From Galbitalea sp036499165 (GTDB lineage Bacteria; Actinomycetota; Actinomycetes; Actinomycetales; Microbacteriaceae): a stretch of DNA of 64,000 bases. This document shows, piece after piece, positions 34,360-42,795 of the stretch (positions are counted from its first letter, which is position 1; each line of letters starts with the position of its first letter). Made by a program: the position numbers and the translations under genes. The DNA lies in NCBI GenBank assembly GCA_036499165.1, contig DASYEE010000041.1, forward strand, positions 19,975 through 83,974. The letters run 5' to 3'. Below the pieces are notes generated by a model. That model made no database searches, had not been told where the DNA came from, and was given only the letters and a program-made list of their open reading frames with translations.

Positions 34360-35268
34360 TCAGGCGGGCGCCTGCGTGCCCGTCAGCTCCTCAGCGACAC
34401 CCCACAGTTTCGCCGGAACATCGGCACGACGGGCCGCACGCGGCAGGCGAACCTTCTTGGTTGGACCGACCAGCCCCAGGCGGTTCGGGCCAAAGTACTC
34501 ACCCTGCCCGGCTGCCGGGTCAGCTGCAGCGAACAGCAGCGGCTCCGCACCCTGCTCGACGCCCTGCGACGGGATCACGGAGCGCCTGATCGGCGGAAGC
34601 TCCTGCCCCGGGCGCGCGAGGTTGCGACCGGCGGTCTGCAGGTTGGTGCGAGTGAAGCCCGGGTGTGCGACCGTCGAGCGCAGCGACCAGCCACGCTCGC
34701 GAGCGATGTCCGCGAGTTGTTCTGCGAAGAGCATGTCTGCCAGCTTCGACTGCGCGTAGGCGCGGGTGGGGCGATACGTCTTCTGCGAGTTGAGGTCGTC
34801 GAAACGGATCCGTCCCATGTTCGCGAGCCCGCTCGACATCGTGGTCACGCGAGCATTCGCCGATTCCAGGATGCGGGGGAGCAGCAGCATGGTCAGCGCG
34901 AACGGGCCGAGGAAGTTGCTTCCGAACTGCAACTCGAATCCGTCCGCCGTCTCGTAGCGCTTCGGCGGCATCATGACGCCCGCGTTGTTGACGAGCACAT
35001 CGACCGGAATGCCCTCGTCGACGATGCCTTTGGCAAACTCGCGGATGCTGGCGAGATCGGCCAGGTCGACGCGGCGCACCTCGAGGTCCGCGCCCGGAAC
35101 GGACTCCAGGATCTCGCGACGCGCATCCTCACCCTTGGGCGGCGTGCGAACCGCCATGATCACTTTCGCGCCCGCGGCAGCGAGCCGCTTCGTTGCTTCC
35201 TTGCCGGTGCCGCTGTTGGCCCCGGTGACGATGAAGGTGCGGCCGGTTTGGTCTGGAACGGTGTACAC
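34360..35268 (-). CDS. SDR-family NAD(P)-dependent oxidoreductase (retinol-dehydrogenase-like)
   Basis: 302 residues from GTG 35268, chosen for AGGAGG 4-5 nt upstream. Short-chain dehydrogenase with cofactor motif TGANSGTG (15-22), NNAGVMMPP, catalytic Ser in TTMSSGLA and YAQSK. Resembles retinol-dehydrogenase-like SDRs with an extended C-terminus. Divergent from a TetR regulator; two operators and the promoter lie between them, so it is almost certainly under TetR control. Substrate unknown. Confidence 0.93.
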   Translation of the reverse strand: MYTVPDQTGRTFIVTGANSGTGKEATKRLAAAGAKVIMAVRTPPKGEDARREILESVPGADLEVRRVDLADLASIREFAKGIVDEGIPVDVLVNNAGVMMPPKRYETADGFELQFGSNFLGPFALTMLLLPRILESANARVTTMSSGLANMGRIRFDDLNSQKTYRPTRAYAQSKLADMLFAEQLADIARERGWSLRSTVAHPGFTRTNLQTAGRNLARPGQELPPIRRSVIPSQGVEQGAEPLLFAAADPAAGQGEYFGPNRLGLVGPTKKVRLPRAARRADVPAKLWGVAEELTGTQAPA

Positions 35269-35286
35269 GATGCCTCCTGGGGCAAT

Positions 35287-35305
35287 AATAGACCTGCGGT
35301 CTGTT
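35287..35305. promoter_or_regulatory. TetR operator site 1
   Basis: AATAGAC-CTGCG-GTCTGTT, a 19-bp inverted repeat with one mismatch to operator 2. It lies over the predicted transcription start region of the SDR gene. Confidence 0.75.
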
Positions 35306-35311
35306 GTCTCG

Positions 35312-35340
35312 ACCGTAACAGACTGTCGGTCTGTTATCAA
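35312..35340 (-). promoter_or_regulatory. SDR promoter with operator in the spacer
   Basis: On the minus strand TTGATA (35340-35335), a 17-bp spacer and TACGGT (35317-35312). The spacer is occupied by operator 2. Confidence 0.7.
35317..35335. promoter_or_regulatory. TetR operator site 2 (perfect palindrome)
   Basis: AACAGAC-TGTCG-GTCTGTT, perfect 7-bp arms and a 5-bp centre. Its centre is exactly 30 bp from that of operator 1, so both face the same side of the helix. Confidence 0.8.
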
Positions 35341-35359
35341 CCGCGTGATTGGAGCAGCC

Positions 35360-36061
35360 GTGAGTGCACCCGGATTCGCTCGCGCTCGCAGCGATGCACA
35401 GCGGGCTGAGCGCCGTGAGGCGATCCTCAGCGTCGCATCCTCGATGCTTGTTCACGTGCGGGTGAACGACCTGTCTCTCAACGAGCTGGCGAGACAGGTC
35501 GGGCTCGCGAAATCCAACGTCCTTCGGTATTTCGAGTCCCGCGAGGCCGTGCTCCTCGAGCTGTATGCCCGCGAATTCGAGGCGTGGCTCGACGCGGTGG
35601 AGGCAGCCCTGCTGGTTAAGGCTGCGCTGGCTGAATCACTGCAGCCGGGCGCGCGCGTCGATGCGGAGGTCGTCGCGCGGACGATTGCCGAGCAGGCGGC
35701 CGCGCGGCCCGTGTTCTGTGAGCTCACTGCGAGCGCTGCCGGCGTGCTCGAGCACAACGTCTCCACCGAGGTTGCCGCCACCTACAAGCGCGCGACCATC
35801 AGCAGTGCGCGTCGTCTCGCAGAAATAGTCGGCGGCTACCTCGGCGAATTCACGGAGGCCACGGGAATCGTCTTCGTCAGCGGGGTGATCGTGGCAATCG
35901 GCGGCGTCTGGCTGATCTCGGAGCCCTCACCGAGCATGGAGGCCGCATACCAGGCAGACCCCGAGCTGCGGATGCTCGCCATGGATTTCGCGTTCATGGT
36001 CGAAGAAATCGTGGCGACCCTGCTCGTCGGGCTCGAGCACCGGGCGCCGCACGACAGGTAG
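35360..36061 (+). CDS. TetR-family transcriptional regulator
   Basis: 233 residues from GTG 35360 (GGAG 6 nt upstream). N-terminal helix-turn-helix: RREAILSVASSML, LSLNELARQVGLAKSNVLRYFESREAVLLEL. The C-terminal half is the ligand-binding helical domain of the TetR_C family (FCELTASAAGVLEHNVS). Divergent from the SDR gene with two matching operators between them, indicating repression of the SDR and autoregulation. Inducer unknown. Confidence 0.94.
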   Translation: MSAPGFARARSDAQRAERREAILSVASSMLVHVRVNDLSLNELARQVGLAKSNVLRYFESREAVLLELYAREFEAWLDAVEAALLVKAALAESLQPGARVDAEVVARTIAEQAAARPVFCELTASAAGVLEHNVSTEVAATYKRATISSARRLAEIVGGYLGEFTEATGIVFVSGVIVAIGGVWLISEPSPSMEAAYQADPELRMLAMDFAFMVEEIVATLLVGLEHRAPHDR

Positions 36062-36067
36062 TTGCCG

Positions 36068-36460
36068 TTAGCGGGTTGCCGTGATGTGCTCGGCCTCGAT
36101 GGTCAGGATCACCCGCACCTGGTCTCGGCCGCCGTACCAGGGGTACGGCCTGCCGGTGTACTTCTGCGACAGGAAGTCGATGTGCTCCGCTCCACCCTCG
36201 GTGGTGGTGCTGATCACGCGTCCTCGCACCTGAAGGTAGCGAGTCGGCTCGGTGTGATCGGCCACCGTCAGGGCGACCCGGTCGTCTCGCGCGATGTTGC
36301 GCACCTTCTGGAACCCCTCGACGGTGTTGATGATGACGTGCTCGCCGTCGGTGTCAACCCAGGTCTGCGTCAGCTGGGGCGAGCCGTCCGGCATGATCGT
36401 CGCCAGATAGCAGGTGCTCGGGGCCTTGAGGAGTTCGAGCAGGGGTTCTGTGAGCTTCAA
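36068..36460 (-). CDS. PPOX-class flavin/F420-dependent oxidoreductase
   Basis: 130 residues from TTG 36460, fixed by AGGAG 7 nt upstream. Split-barrel FMN/F420-binding fold: STCYLATIMPDGSPQLTQTWVDTDGEHVIINT, KVRNIARDDRVALTVAD, YLQVRGRV, DFLSQKYTGRPYP. Matches the actinobacterial PPOX-class F420-dependent enzymes. Convergent with the TetR gene, 6 bp apart. With the LLM enzyme nearby it hints at F420 use, but the cofactor is inferred. Confidence 0.92.
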   Translation of the reverse strand: MKLTEPLLELLKAPSTCYLATIMPDGSPQLTQTWVDTDGEHVIINTVEGFQKVRNIARDDRVALTVADHTEPTRYLQVRGRVISTTTEGGAEHIDFLSQKYTGRPYPWYGGRDQVRVILTIEAEHITATR

Positions 36461-36541
36461 TGCGGGGCTCCTGGGGTCTGATCGGGGTCTCAAGTCACCG
36501 TATCCCGCTTTGCCTGTGCGATTTCGCCGTAGAGTCGCCGG

Positions 36542-37018
36542 GTGGGAATGAGCACAAGGCGGTGGCAGCGCGGCGCCCTCTCGGTGGTGGGTGGCATCCT
36601 CGTCGCGGCGGCATTGGCCGGATGCCAGGCGACGCCGGGCAAGTACACCTACGTCGATGCGCGCTCGGCATCGCATTCTGCGGCGAAGATCGCGCTGGCT
36701 GGCCTGCCCGCGACGCGGAAGGTGCTCTCGGATGCGCACATCACCTGCCCGAGCGACACCGGCTTCTTCGCGAGCTCGTTCACCTGGCGCACGGTGACCA
36801 GCGTCGCTGCCCCCAAGGACCAGGTGCAGCAGGCGAACGCGAGGGTTCTCGCCACGATGGCCGCCCGCGGCTGGCGTGCATCGACCCCGAGGAACGGCAT
36901 CACAACGCTCACGCCGCGCACCAAGGCGGCGACTCCGGCGAGGGTTGCGAGGATGCTCACGGATGTCGAACCGAATGCTGTCGTGTTGACGGTGTTCAGC
37001 TCGTGCTACGGCGGGTGA
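36542..37018 (+). CDS. Lipoprotein, function unknown
   Basis: 158 residues. Signal peptide with positively charged start and lipobox ALAGC (Cys28), then a soluble domain with two further cysteines (ITCPSD, FSSCYGG) that could form a disulfide outside the cell. GTG 36542 lies exactly 6 nt after TAGAGT (36530-36535): leaderless. No named family recognised. Confidence 0.82.
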   Translation: MGMSTRRWQRGALSVVGGILVAAALAGCQATPGKYTYVDARSASHSAAKIALAGLPATRKVLSDAHITCPSDTGFFASSFTWRTVTSVAAPKDQVQQANARVLATMAARGWRASTPRNGITTLTPRTKAATPARVARMLTDVEPNAVVLTVFSSCYGG

Positions 37019-37043
37019 ATCGCGCAGGGATTAGTTTGTATAT

Positions 37044-37913
37044 ATGAAGCTTGCTATCCACTTTCCCAACTTCACCATGCCGGGTGAGCCCGCCTCGCTG
37101 GCGAAGATGCTGTCGTCGACCGCGAAGGCCGCGGATGAAGGCGGATGCGAGACCATGACGCTGATGGACCACTGGTTCCAGATGGAGATGCGTGCGCCCG
37201 CGACCGATCCGATGCTCGAGGGCTACACCTCGCTCGGCTTCATCGCGGCGCACACGACCCGGCTGAAACTCGGACTACTCGTCACCGGAGTCACCTACCG
37301 CCATCCCGGCCTCCTCGCGAAGATCGTCGCAACGCTCGATGTGCTCTCCGAGGGTCGGGCGTTCCTCGGGATCGGGGCGGCGTGGTACGAGCGCGAGCAC
37401 AAGGCGCTCGGGGTGCCATTCCCGCCGATCAAGACGCGGTTCGAGATGCTGGAGGAGGCCATCCAGGTCTGCAAGCAGATGTGGAGCGACGACGAAGGCC
37501 CGTACAACGGCGTGCACTACCAGCTGGCCGAGACCATCTGCAGGCCTCGGCCGATCCAGTCGCCGCGGCCGCCCATCCTCATCGGGGGCAGCGGCGAGAA
37601 GAAGACCCTGCGGCTCGTCGCCCAGTATGCAGACGCGTGCAATTTATTCTCTTCGGCGAACGACGAGCTGGAGCGCAAGCTCGCGATCCTCGACGAGCAC
37701 TGCGCGGATGTCGGGCGAGACCCGGCGGACATCCAGCGCACGATGATCGCGGCACCCGGAGCGACGGATGACATCGACGAGTTCCTGCGAAGCATGGAGC
37801 GTGCGTCGAAGCTCGGAATCAGTCAGGTGTGGGTCGCGGCGACGGCGCCGGATCCCGCGGGATTCGTGACAGGGCTCACCGAGAACGTACTGCCGAGGCT
37901 GGCTGAGATCTAG
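37044..37913 (+). CDS. LLM-class F420-dependent oxidoreductase
   Basis: 289 residues, luciferase-like TIM barrel: MTLMDHWFQM, LGFIAAHTTRLKLGLLVTGVTYRHPGLLAKIVATLDVLSEGRAFLGIGAAWYEREH, RFEMLEEAIQVCKQMW, RPPILIGGSGEKKTLRLVAQYADACN. This is the F420-dependent subgroup common in Actinobacteria. TAGTTT (37032-37037) ends 6 nt before ATG, so it has a separate leaderless promoter although only 25 bp from the lipoprotein gene. Substrate unknown. Confidence 0.94.
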   Translation: MKLAIHFPNFTMPGEPASLAKMLSSTAKAADEGGCETMTLMDHWFQMEMRAPATDPMLEGYTSLGFIAAHTTRLKLGLLVTGVTYRHPGLLAKIVATLDVLSEGRAFLGIGAAWYEREHKALGVPFPPIKTRFEMLEEAIQVCKQMWSDDEGPYNGVHYQLAETICRPRPIQSPRPPILIGGSGEKKTLRLVAQYADACNLFSSANDELERKLAILDEHCADVGRDPADIQRTMIAAPGATDDIDEFLRSMERASKLGISQVWVAATAPDPAGFVTGLTENVLPRLAEI

Positions 37914-37914
37914 C

Positions 37915-37964
37915 AACAGGCGCTCCGGCGAGGTGCCTGTTACCGGAGTACGCGGGTTACTCCG
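37915..37964 (+). terminator. Two adjacent hairpins after the LLM gene
   Basis: AACAGGC (37915-37921) pairs with GCCTGTT (37935-37941); CGGAGTA (37944-37950) pairs with TACTCCG (37958-37964). Perfect 7-bp arms in both. No T-run; a tandem-hairpin terminator is plausible. Confidence 0.5.
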
Positions 37965-38008
37965 ATTGCTGTACGCGGAGGCCATGGCGCGGTGCATACG
38001 ATGCACGC

Positions 38009-38455
38009 ATGGACACGCTATTTACAATTTTGCACGTTGTCGGAGCAGTATTCATCGTCGGGCCGATGGCAGTGTTGCCGCAGTCCGGACTCCGTGCCAT
38101 CCGCACGGGCAACTCCGGAGCCGTCACAACTCTCGCGAAGTCGACCTTCATCTTCACGATCGCCTCGATCGTCGTCGCCCTCCTCGGGTTCGCCCTCGTG
38201 GGGATGGCCGATCCCAAGTACCACCTCTCGGTCGGCACCCCGTGGGTGCTGAGCGCGGTCATCGCCTATGCGCTGGCGCTGGTGCTTAGCCTCGTTCTCG
38301 TCGTGCCAGGCCTCCGCGGAGCCGCACGTGCCATGGCCTCGAACGATGGTGCCGTGAGCTCGAAGGCCCCCGGATACGCCAAGGTCGCCGCAGGATCAGG
38401 GCTCGTGTCGCTCCTCCTGGTGGTCGTCGTGGTGCTTATGGTGTGGAAGCCTTAA
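38009..38455 (+). CDS. DUF2269-family membrane protein
   Basis: 148 residues, four membrane segments (FTILHVVGAVFIVGPMAVL; STFIFTIASIVVALLGFALVG; VLSAVIAYALALVLSLVLVV; VSLLLVVVVVLMVW). The first segment with a conserved LHVVGA matches DUF2269. Function unknown. TACGAT (37997-38002) is 6 nt before ATG: leaderless. The YbaK gene begins 3 nt after its stop, so they form an operon. Confidence 0.85.
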   Translation: MDTLFTILHVVGAVFIVGPMAVLPQSGLRAIRTGNSGAVTTLAKSTFIFTIASIVVALLGFALVGMADPKYHLSVGTPWVLSAVIAYALALVLSLVLVVPGLRGAARAMASNDGAVSSKAPGYAKVAAGSGLVSLLLVVVVVLMVWKP

Positions 38456-38458
38456 GGG

Positions 38459-39031
38459 GTGGACACAACTACCGAAGGTCACTTCACACTGGGAAAACTC
38501 ACGACCGTCGCAGCTGCTGAAGCGCCTGAGCTTGTCGCGCCGCACGTGCTCGCCGCGCTCAACGTGCTCGGCCTCGAGAATGCCGTCGGCGTCGTCGAAA
38601 TCGATCCGGAGCTCTCCGATACTGCGGCGACCGAGGCCGCATACGACCTGAAGCCGGAGTGGCTTGCCAACTGCGTGATCGTCATGGGCAAGCGCGAGGG
38701 CGAGGAGCGGATCGCGGCGTGCGTCGTTCCCTCCACCACGCGCGCCGACATCAACAACCTTGTGAAACGTCGCCTGGATGTCCGCAAGGCGTCGTTCATG
38801 CCGCGCGCGCAGGCGGTCGAGTTGACCGGAATGGAGTTCGGTGCGATCACCCCGATCGGCCTGCCGAGCGGCTGGCCGATCTACGTCGACGCAGCGATCG
38901 CGACGACGCCGCTTCTCATCGTCGGGTCGGGCATCCGCAAGTCGAAGCTGCTTGTGCCGGGCGACCTGTTCGAGAAGTTCCCTGGGGCCGTCCTGCTGCC
39001 GGAGCTCGGGCGCGCGATTGTCGCCGAGTAG
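38459..39031 (+). CDS. YbaK/EbsC-family aminoacyl-tRNA deacylase
   Basis: 190 residues from GTG 38459. YbaK/ProRS-editing fold: CVIVMGKREGEERIAACVVPSTTRADINNLVKRRLDVRKASFMPRAQAVELTGMEFGAITPIGLP ends in the family GxxxPxGLP; the lysine in RKASFM corresponds to the conserved editing-site lysine. Hydrolyses mischarged tRNA (for example Cys- or Ala-tRNA-Pro) in trans; exact substrate unknown. Likely translated from the DUF2269 message. Confidence 0.92.
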   Translation: MDTTTEGHFTLGKLTTVAAAEAPELVAPHVLAALNVLGLENAVGVVEIDPELSDTAATEAAYDLKPEWLANCVIVMGKREGEERIAACVVPSTTRADINNLVKRRLDVRKASFMPRAQAVELTGMEFGAITPIGLPSGWPIYVDAAIATTPLLIVGSGIRKSKLLVPGDLFEKFPGAVLLPELGRAIVAE

Positions 39032-39042
39032 GGCAAGCCGCG

Positions 39043-39627
39043 TCAGCCGCAGGCGCCAACCGGAATAGCGATGGCGAGGCGACGGGGCTCCCGGTTGCCC
39101 GCGGTGCTCACGATCAGCGGCACACAGGCGCGCTCGCGGTCGACCAGTTGGAAGCCGCCGACCCAGAACACGTAACCGTGCTGGGAATCCTTCGCGCAGC
39201 TCGTATACGTGACGCTCCGATACCCGCCGCTCCGGCCGCCCTCGGTCACGATTCCGGCATAGTCCACTGCCGCGGGAGCGATGCTGACCGTGACAGAGGT
39301 CGCGGGCGGCAGCAGCGGCCCGACCTTGAAGAATCGGATCCCGTAGCGATCGACGGGCGGCGGCGGATCGGCCTGGTACCCGTCGAGGAGTCCGGGGTAG
39401 ACGAGCGGGCCGAGCACAAGATCGTCCGGGGCGGTTGTCGAGGTGTTTGCGGGTCGGGATTCATCGCACCCGGCCACGGCGCTGCCCCGGGGAAGCAGAT
39501 CGAGCGGAGGCGCAGTGATCCGATAGCTCGGCGTGGGCTGTGGAACCGGCGTAGCAGACACACAACTACCCAGCACTGCCGTGAGGGCGAGCGCGAGCGC
39601 CGCCACGGGAATGAGGGTGAGCCTCAA
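39043..39627 (-). CDS. Secreted lipoprotein linked to the patatin membrane protein
   Basis: 194 residues from TTG 39627, whose first bases overlap the patatin stop (TTGA). Signal peptide MRLTLIPVAALALALTAVLGSC with lipobox LGSC (Cys22). The mature part has further cysteines (AGCDESR, TSCAKD, RACVPL, GACG) and beta-rich segments; family not recognised. Translational coupling to the upstream gene suggests joint action at the outer face of the membrane. A longer reading frame upstream lies inside the patatin gene and is not used. Confidence 0.78.
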   Translation of the reverse strand: MRLTLIPVAALALALTAVLGSCVSATPVPQPTPSYRITAPPLDLLPRGSAVAGCDESRPANTSTTAPDDLVLGPLVYPGLLDGYQADPPPPVDRYGIRFFKVGPLLPPATSVTVSIAPAAVDYAGIVTEGGRSGGYRSVTYTSCAKDSQHGYVFWVGGFQLVDRERACVPLIVSTAGNREPRRLAIAIPVGACG

Positions 39628-42600
39628 CAATTCGGGTCTGTCCCGAGCAACGTCATCAGGTCGGCAAGCCGCCCGTAGCGCTGGGGTTTCGCGGTAACAC
39701 ACAACTGGGAGTCCACCTGCGACTCGATGTTGCTCCTGCTGAAGTCGGACAGGGCCCAGCCGAGGGGAGCGGCGACGGACGCCCTGGTTGTGGGAGCGAC
39801 CACCACGACACCAGCGGCAGTCCTGGCTCGGACGCTGGCGAGCGCGGCCGAACATCCCGCATTCCCGCCCGGGCACACCGTGCCGAAAATTGACGACATC
39901 CTCTGCAGCCAGGTCGCGGCATCCGTCTGGTTCTTGCTGGCCTGGATTCCGACGAGAGGAACGGTCAGCTCGGCATTGACCTTCTGCGGCCTGGCGGTGA
40001 GGTCTGCACCCGACGAATTCTGCAGGTACATGACGACGGGCACGACGTAGGGACCCGCGGCGCCGACCGATGCGTTGTAGTTGCGAATCACGGTGGTCAG
40101 TGCGGGGGAAAGGTCCGACAGCGTCCCGAGCCCCGTGGCCTCGGAGTAGCCGCCGTCGATGAGCTGGAGGTCGGGCAGCGACGCGCAGTCTGGTCCGTCG
40201 GTCCCGGTCGCACGAGACGAGGTCCGGCCTGCCGGGCTCACCAGGGGAAACCGCGCAGACATCATTGCCGCCGTCGACCAGTCCATCTCAAGCGGGCATT
40301 CGCCGTAGACATCCTGGAGATCGAGGGATGTCGGGAGCTCGACCGAACTTCCCTGGCAGTTGGGTGCGACCGCCGTTCCATCACTGCCGATGCCGGTTGA
40401 GGAGTGGTCACCGGCCCTCAGGTCCAGCTGGCTGACCAGAACCCGACAGCCGTACCCCGCGGCCGTCGAATTGAGGATCGCGTAGCCGGTCGGGCCACCC
40501 GGCTGGTCGTCCCACGGCGAAGCGAGCTGCGGGGCGGCATCGCGCCAGACCGACTCCATGAGTCCGGAGCGATCCTGCCAGGTCCATGCGGCCCGGCCGT
40601 TGCGGTCGTCGAGGGACGGGATGCGAAGGCCGGTCGTCGCAGCGAGTGTGTCGCCGACGAATGCGCCGGTCACGGCGACTCCGAGCGCCTTCGGGTCCGA
40701 TACGCGGTCGATCTCCGTGGCGGCCGACGCCGTGGCACCCGTGCCGTGGAACATGGCGAGGCCGACAGATCCGCCGCTGACCCCGCTCGAGAGGAAGACA
40801 TCGGACCGGGTGCACGCGCTCGCGGCCTCCAGCTTGTCGAAGACATCCACGGTCCAGGTCGCCGCGCGGATTCCGCCTCCCTCGCTCGCTGCGATGACGA
40901 GCGGACGCACCGTCGTCGTACCGGATCCGGCGCTGATCGTCTGGTCGCACGACGTGGTGCGGCCGAGCCACGACTGGAACGCGTCGGTGAGCGTCGGCCG
41001 GGTGGTCAGCGAGCTTGCATCCGGGTCGCGCTCGAGCGCGTGCAAGTTTGGAGCTCCGCCCACCTGCGACAGGAGCGCCGGGATGATGACGATCATGACG
41101 AGCACGGGGTCTGCCCGCAGGTGCATGAGCCGGAACACCTCAAGCGGCATCCTGTACTGGAGGCGGATCGTGACGACCCCGATGACGATCGACCATGCGG
41201 CAAGGATGATGGTGGTCGATCCCACGATTCCGAGCGCTCCGGATACCGGCAGCGGGAAGATCATCATCGAGGCCAGTAGCAGCACGGCGGCCGCGAACAG
41301 CGCGACGAGAGCGATCGCCACCCCGCGGGACATCGCTCGCACGGGAGTGCTCGGGTCGAGGATCGGCCAGAGCCCGCGCAGCCGACCGGCGTGGTCCGGC
41401 CGGGTCAGCGTGCGGTCGAATCGGTTGGTGACAAGACCGGACAGATACAGGATTACCGTCCCGAACACGCCACCACCGATGGTGATGATCCAGGCCGTCG
41501 TCGCGACGCCGACCGAGGTTCCGAAATCCGGAACGAGGCTGAGGAGCGCTGGCGCGATGAAGGAACGCACAAGGCTGAGACCGGCGATCGCGGCGACGAG
41601 GCCGGCGAGGATATCGCCGGCGGTCCAGACATCAACAGCCCGTTCGTATTTTGGTCGATCGGGAGCGGGGGCCGACCACACCGACCGGTTGCGGCGGAAG
41701 AAGATCACCCTCAGCAGGATCGAGACGACAGGCAGCGCGCAGACGGCAACGACGAACAGCGGCGCCTCGGGCAGGTCAACGAGATCGCCGCGCCCGATGG
41801 CGATGAGGAGCAGCCAGGTGGCGACAACGACGATTGGCGCACTGAACCACCACCAGTAGGTCGAGCGCCTGGTCGGCGGAGACAGCCTCACCCAGGTCAG
41901 CCAGAACCGCCTGGCGCGCTGCCTCCCGAGCACGAAGAGGGCGAGCGCCGTGATGAACAGCGCCGCGATCGCGATGATCGCCTGGATGGCGCCGTTCGAG
42001 CCATTATCGAGCCAAGCCCGCTGCGCATCCGGAAGCTGTTCGAGGATCCCAGACTTCGGCACGAGTGAGGTGAGTCCAAGAAACAGCACGACGACCAGCG
42101 AGAGGCGCTGCGCGTATAGCGCACGGGAACCGCGGAGAATGCCGTGGCCGATCCGTGAGCGCACCGCCGCGTTTCTCAGCCCCGCAGCGATGGCAATCAC
42201 GATTCCCACCCATTTCAGAGTCGCAGCGATGGCGACGATCCAACCAGCGAGCGCTGTGTCGGTGTCGGTTGCGACCTGGATGTCCGCGAGCAGGCTGCCG
42301 AGGATCTCGACGCCCTCCGCGACGGCGACCGCCGTGATCACGGCCTGCGCGGGCACCGATCCGAGGGCCAGCCGAAGCGCCGCGACGGTGCTGAGCGCAT
42401 AGAGTCCGGCGACGACGATCGTGTGCGCGATGAGGAAGAGCGCTGGGCTCGACGGCGCGCCAGCCCAGGCGGCCCACGAACTCATGTTGGCGAGCGCGAA
42501 TGGGCCGACGGTGTCATCGACGGAGTAGCTCTGACCGGTGGCAGAAAGGGTCTCGCTCACCAGCCGTGAGATCTCGGCCGCGCCGATTGCCAGAGCGACG

Positions 42601-42641
42601 AGGCCGAGCACGAGGATGGAGTTTCGGCGAACGGACTTCAT
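39624..42641 (-). CDS. Membrane-embedded patatin-like phospholipase
   Basis: 1005 residues. About twelve membrane segments occupy residues 1-535, followed by a roughly 470-residue patatin domain: oxyanion loop GGGIR (588-592), nucleophile Ser622 in GVSGG, and Asp829 in DGGYSEATG, the complete Ser-Asp dyad. The domain contains ten cysteines (only one elsewhere), which suggests disulfides and an extracytoplasmic location. Patatins hydrolyse acyl ester bonds of lipids. The N-terminal membrane part is not a family I recognise. Stop overlaps the lipoprotein start. Confidence 0.85.
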   Translation of the reverse strand: MKSVRRNSILVLGLVALAIGAAEISRLVSETLSATGQSYSVDDTVGPFALANMSSWAAWAGAPSSPALFLIAHTIVVAGLYALSTVAALRLALGSVPAQAVITAVAVAEGVEILGSLLADIQVATDTDTALAGWIVAIAATLKWVGIVIAIAAGLRNAAVRSRIGHGILRGSRALYAQRLSLVVVLFLGLTSLVPKSGILEQLPDAQRAWLDNGSNGAIQAIIAIAALFITALALFVLGRQRARRFWLTWVRLSPPTRRSTYWWWFSAPIVVVATWLLLIAIGRGDLVDLPEAPLFVVAVCALPVVSILLRVIFFRRNRSVWSAPAPDRPKYERAVDVWTAGDILAGLVAAIAGLSLVRSFIAPALLSLVPDFGTSVGVATTAWIITIGGGVFGTVILYLSGLVTNRFDRTLTRPDHAGRLRGLWPILDPSTPVRAMSRGVAIALVALFAAAVLLLASMMIFPLPVSGALGIVGSTTIILAAWSIVIGVVTIRLQYRMPLEVFRLMHLRADPVLVMIVIIPALLSQVGGAPNLHALERDPDASSLTTRPTLTDAFQSWLGRTTSCDQTISAGSGTTTVRPLVIAASEGGGIRAATWTVDVFDKLEAASACTRSDVFLSSGVSGGSVGLAMFHGTGATASAATEIDRVSDPKALGVAVTGAFVGDTLAATTGLRIPSLDDRNGRAAWTWQDRSGLMESVWRDAAPQLASPWDDQPGGPTGYAILNSTAAGYGCRVLVSQLDLRAGDHSSTGIGSDGTAVAPNCQGSSVELPTSLDLQDVYGECPLEMDWSTAAMMSARFPLVSPAGRTSSRATGTDGPDCASLPDLQLIDGGYSEATGLGTLSDLSPALTTVIRNYNASVGAAGPYVVPVVMYLQNSSGADLTARPQKVNAELTVPLVGIQASKNQTDAATWLQRMSSIFGTVCPGGNAGCSAALASVRARTAAGVVVVAPTTRASVAAPLGWALSDFSRSNIESQVDSQLCVTAKPQRYGRLADLMTLLGTDPNC

Positions 42642-42669
42642 GACGACCGGCTTTCATAGACTCCCAGAG

Positions 42670-42693
42670 GCCGTGCGCGGGGGCCCGCACGGC
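42670..42693. promoter_or_regulatory. GC-rich hairpin in the patatin 5' region
   Basis: GCCGTGCG (42670-42677) and CGCACGGC (42686-42693), perfect arms, 28 bp before the patatin start. No T-run. Could be a leader structure of the patatin mRNA. Confidence 0.45.
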
Positions 42694-42795
42694 GTTAGAC
42701 AGATCGGTCCAGCGCCCACAATCTACCGCTGATGGCAGCCCGATTGGCGAGTTTCTGCGAGGTCGATCCCGGTTCGCGAGTGGTTAGCTTGAGGC

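Noticed and set aside
39628..39876. Upstream extension of the lipoprotein gene into the patatin gene
   Set aside because: The added residues are Arg-rich codon shadow and would bury the signal peptide; TTG 39627 gives a clean lipoprotein signal.
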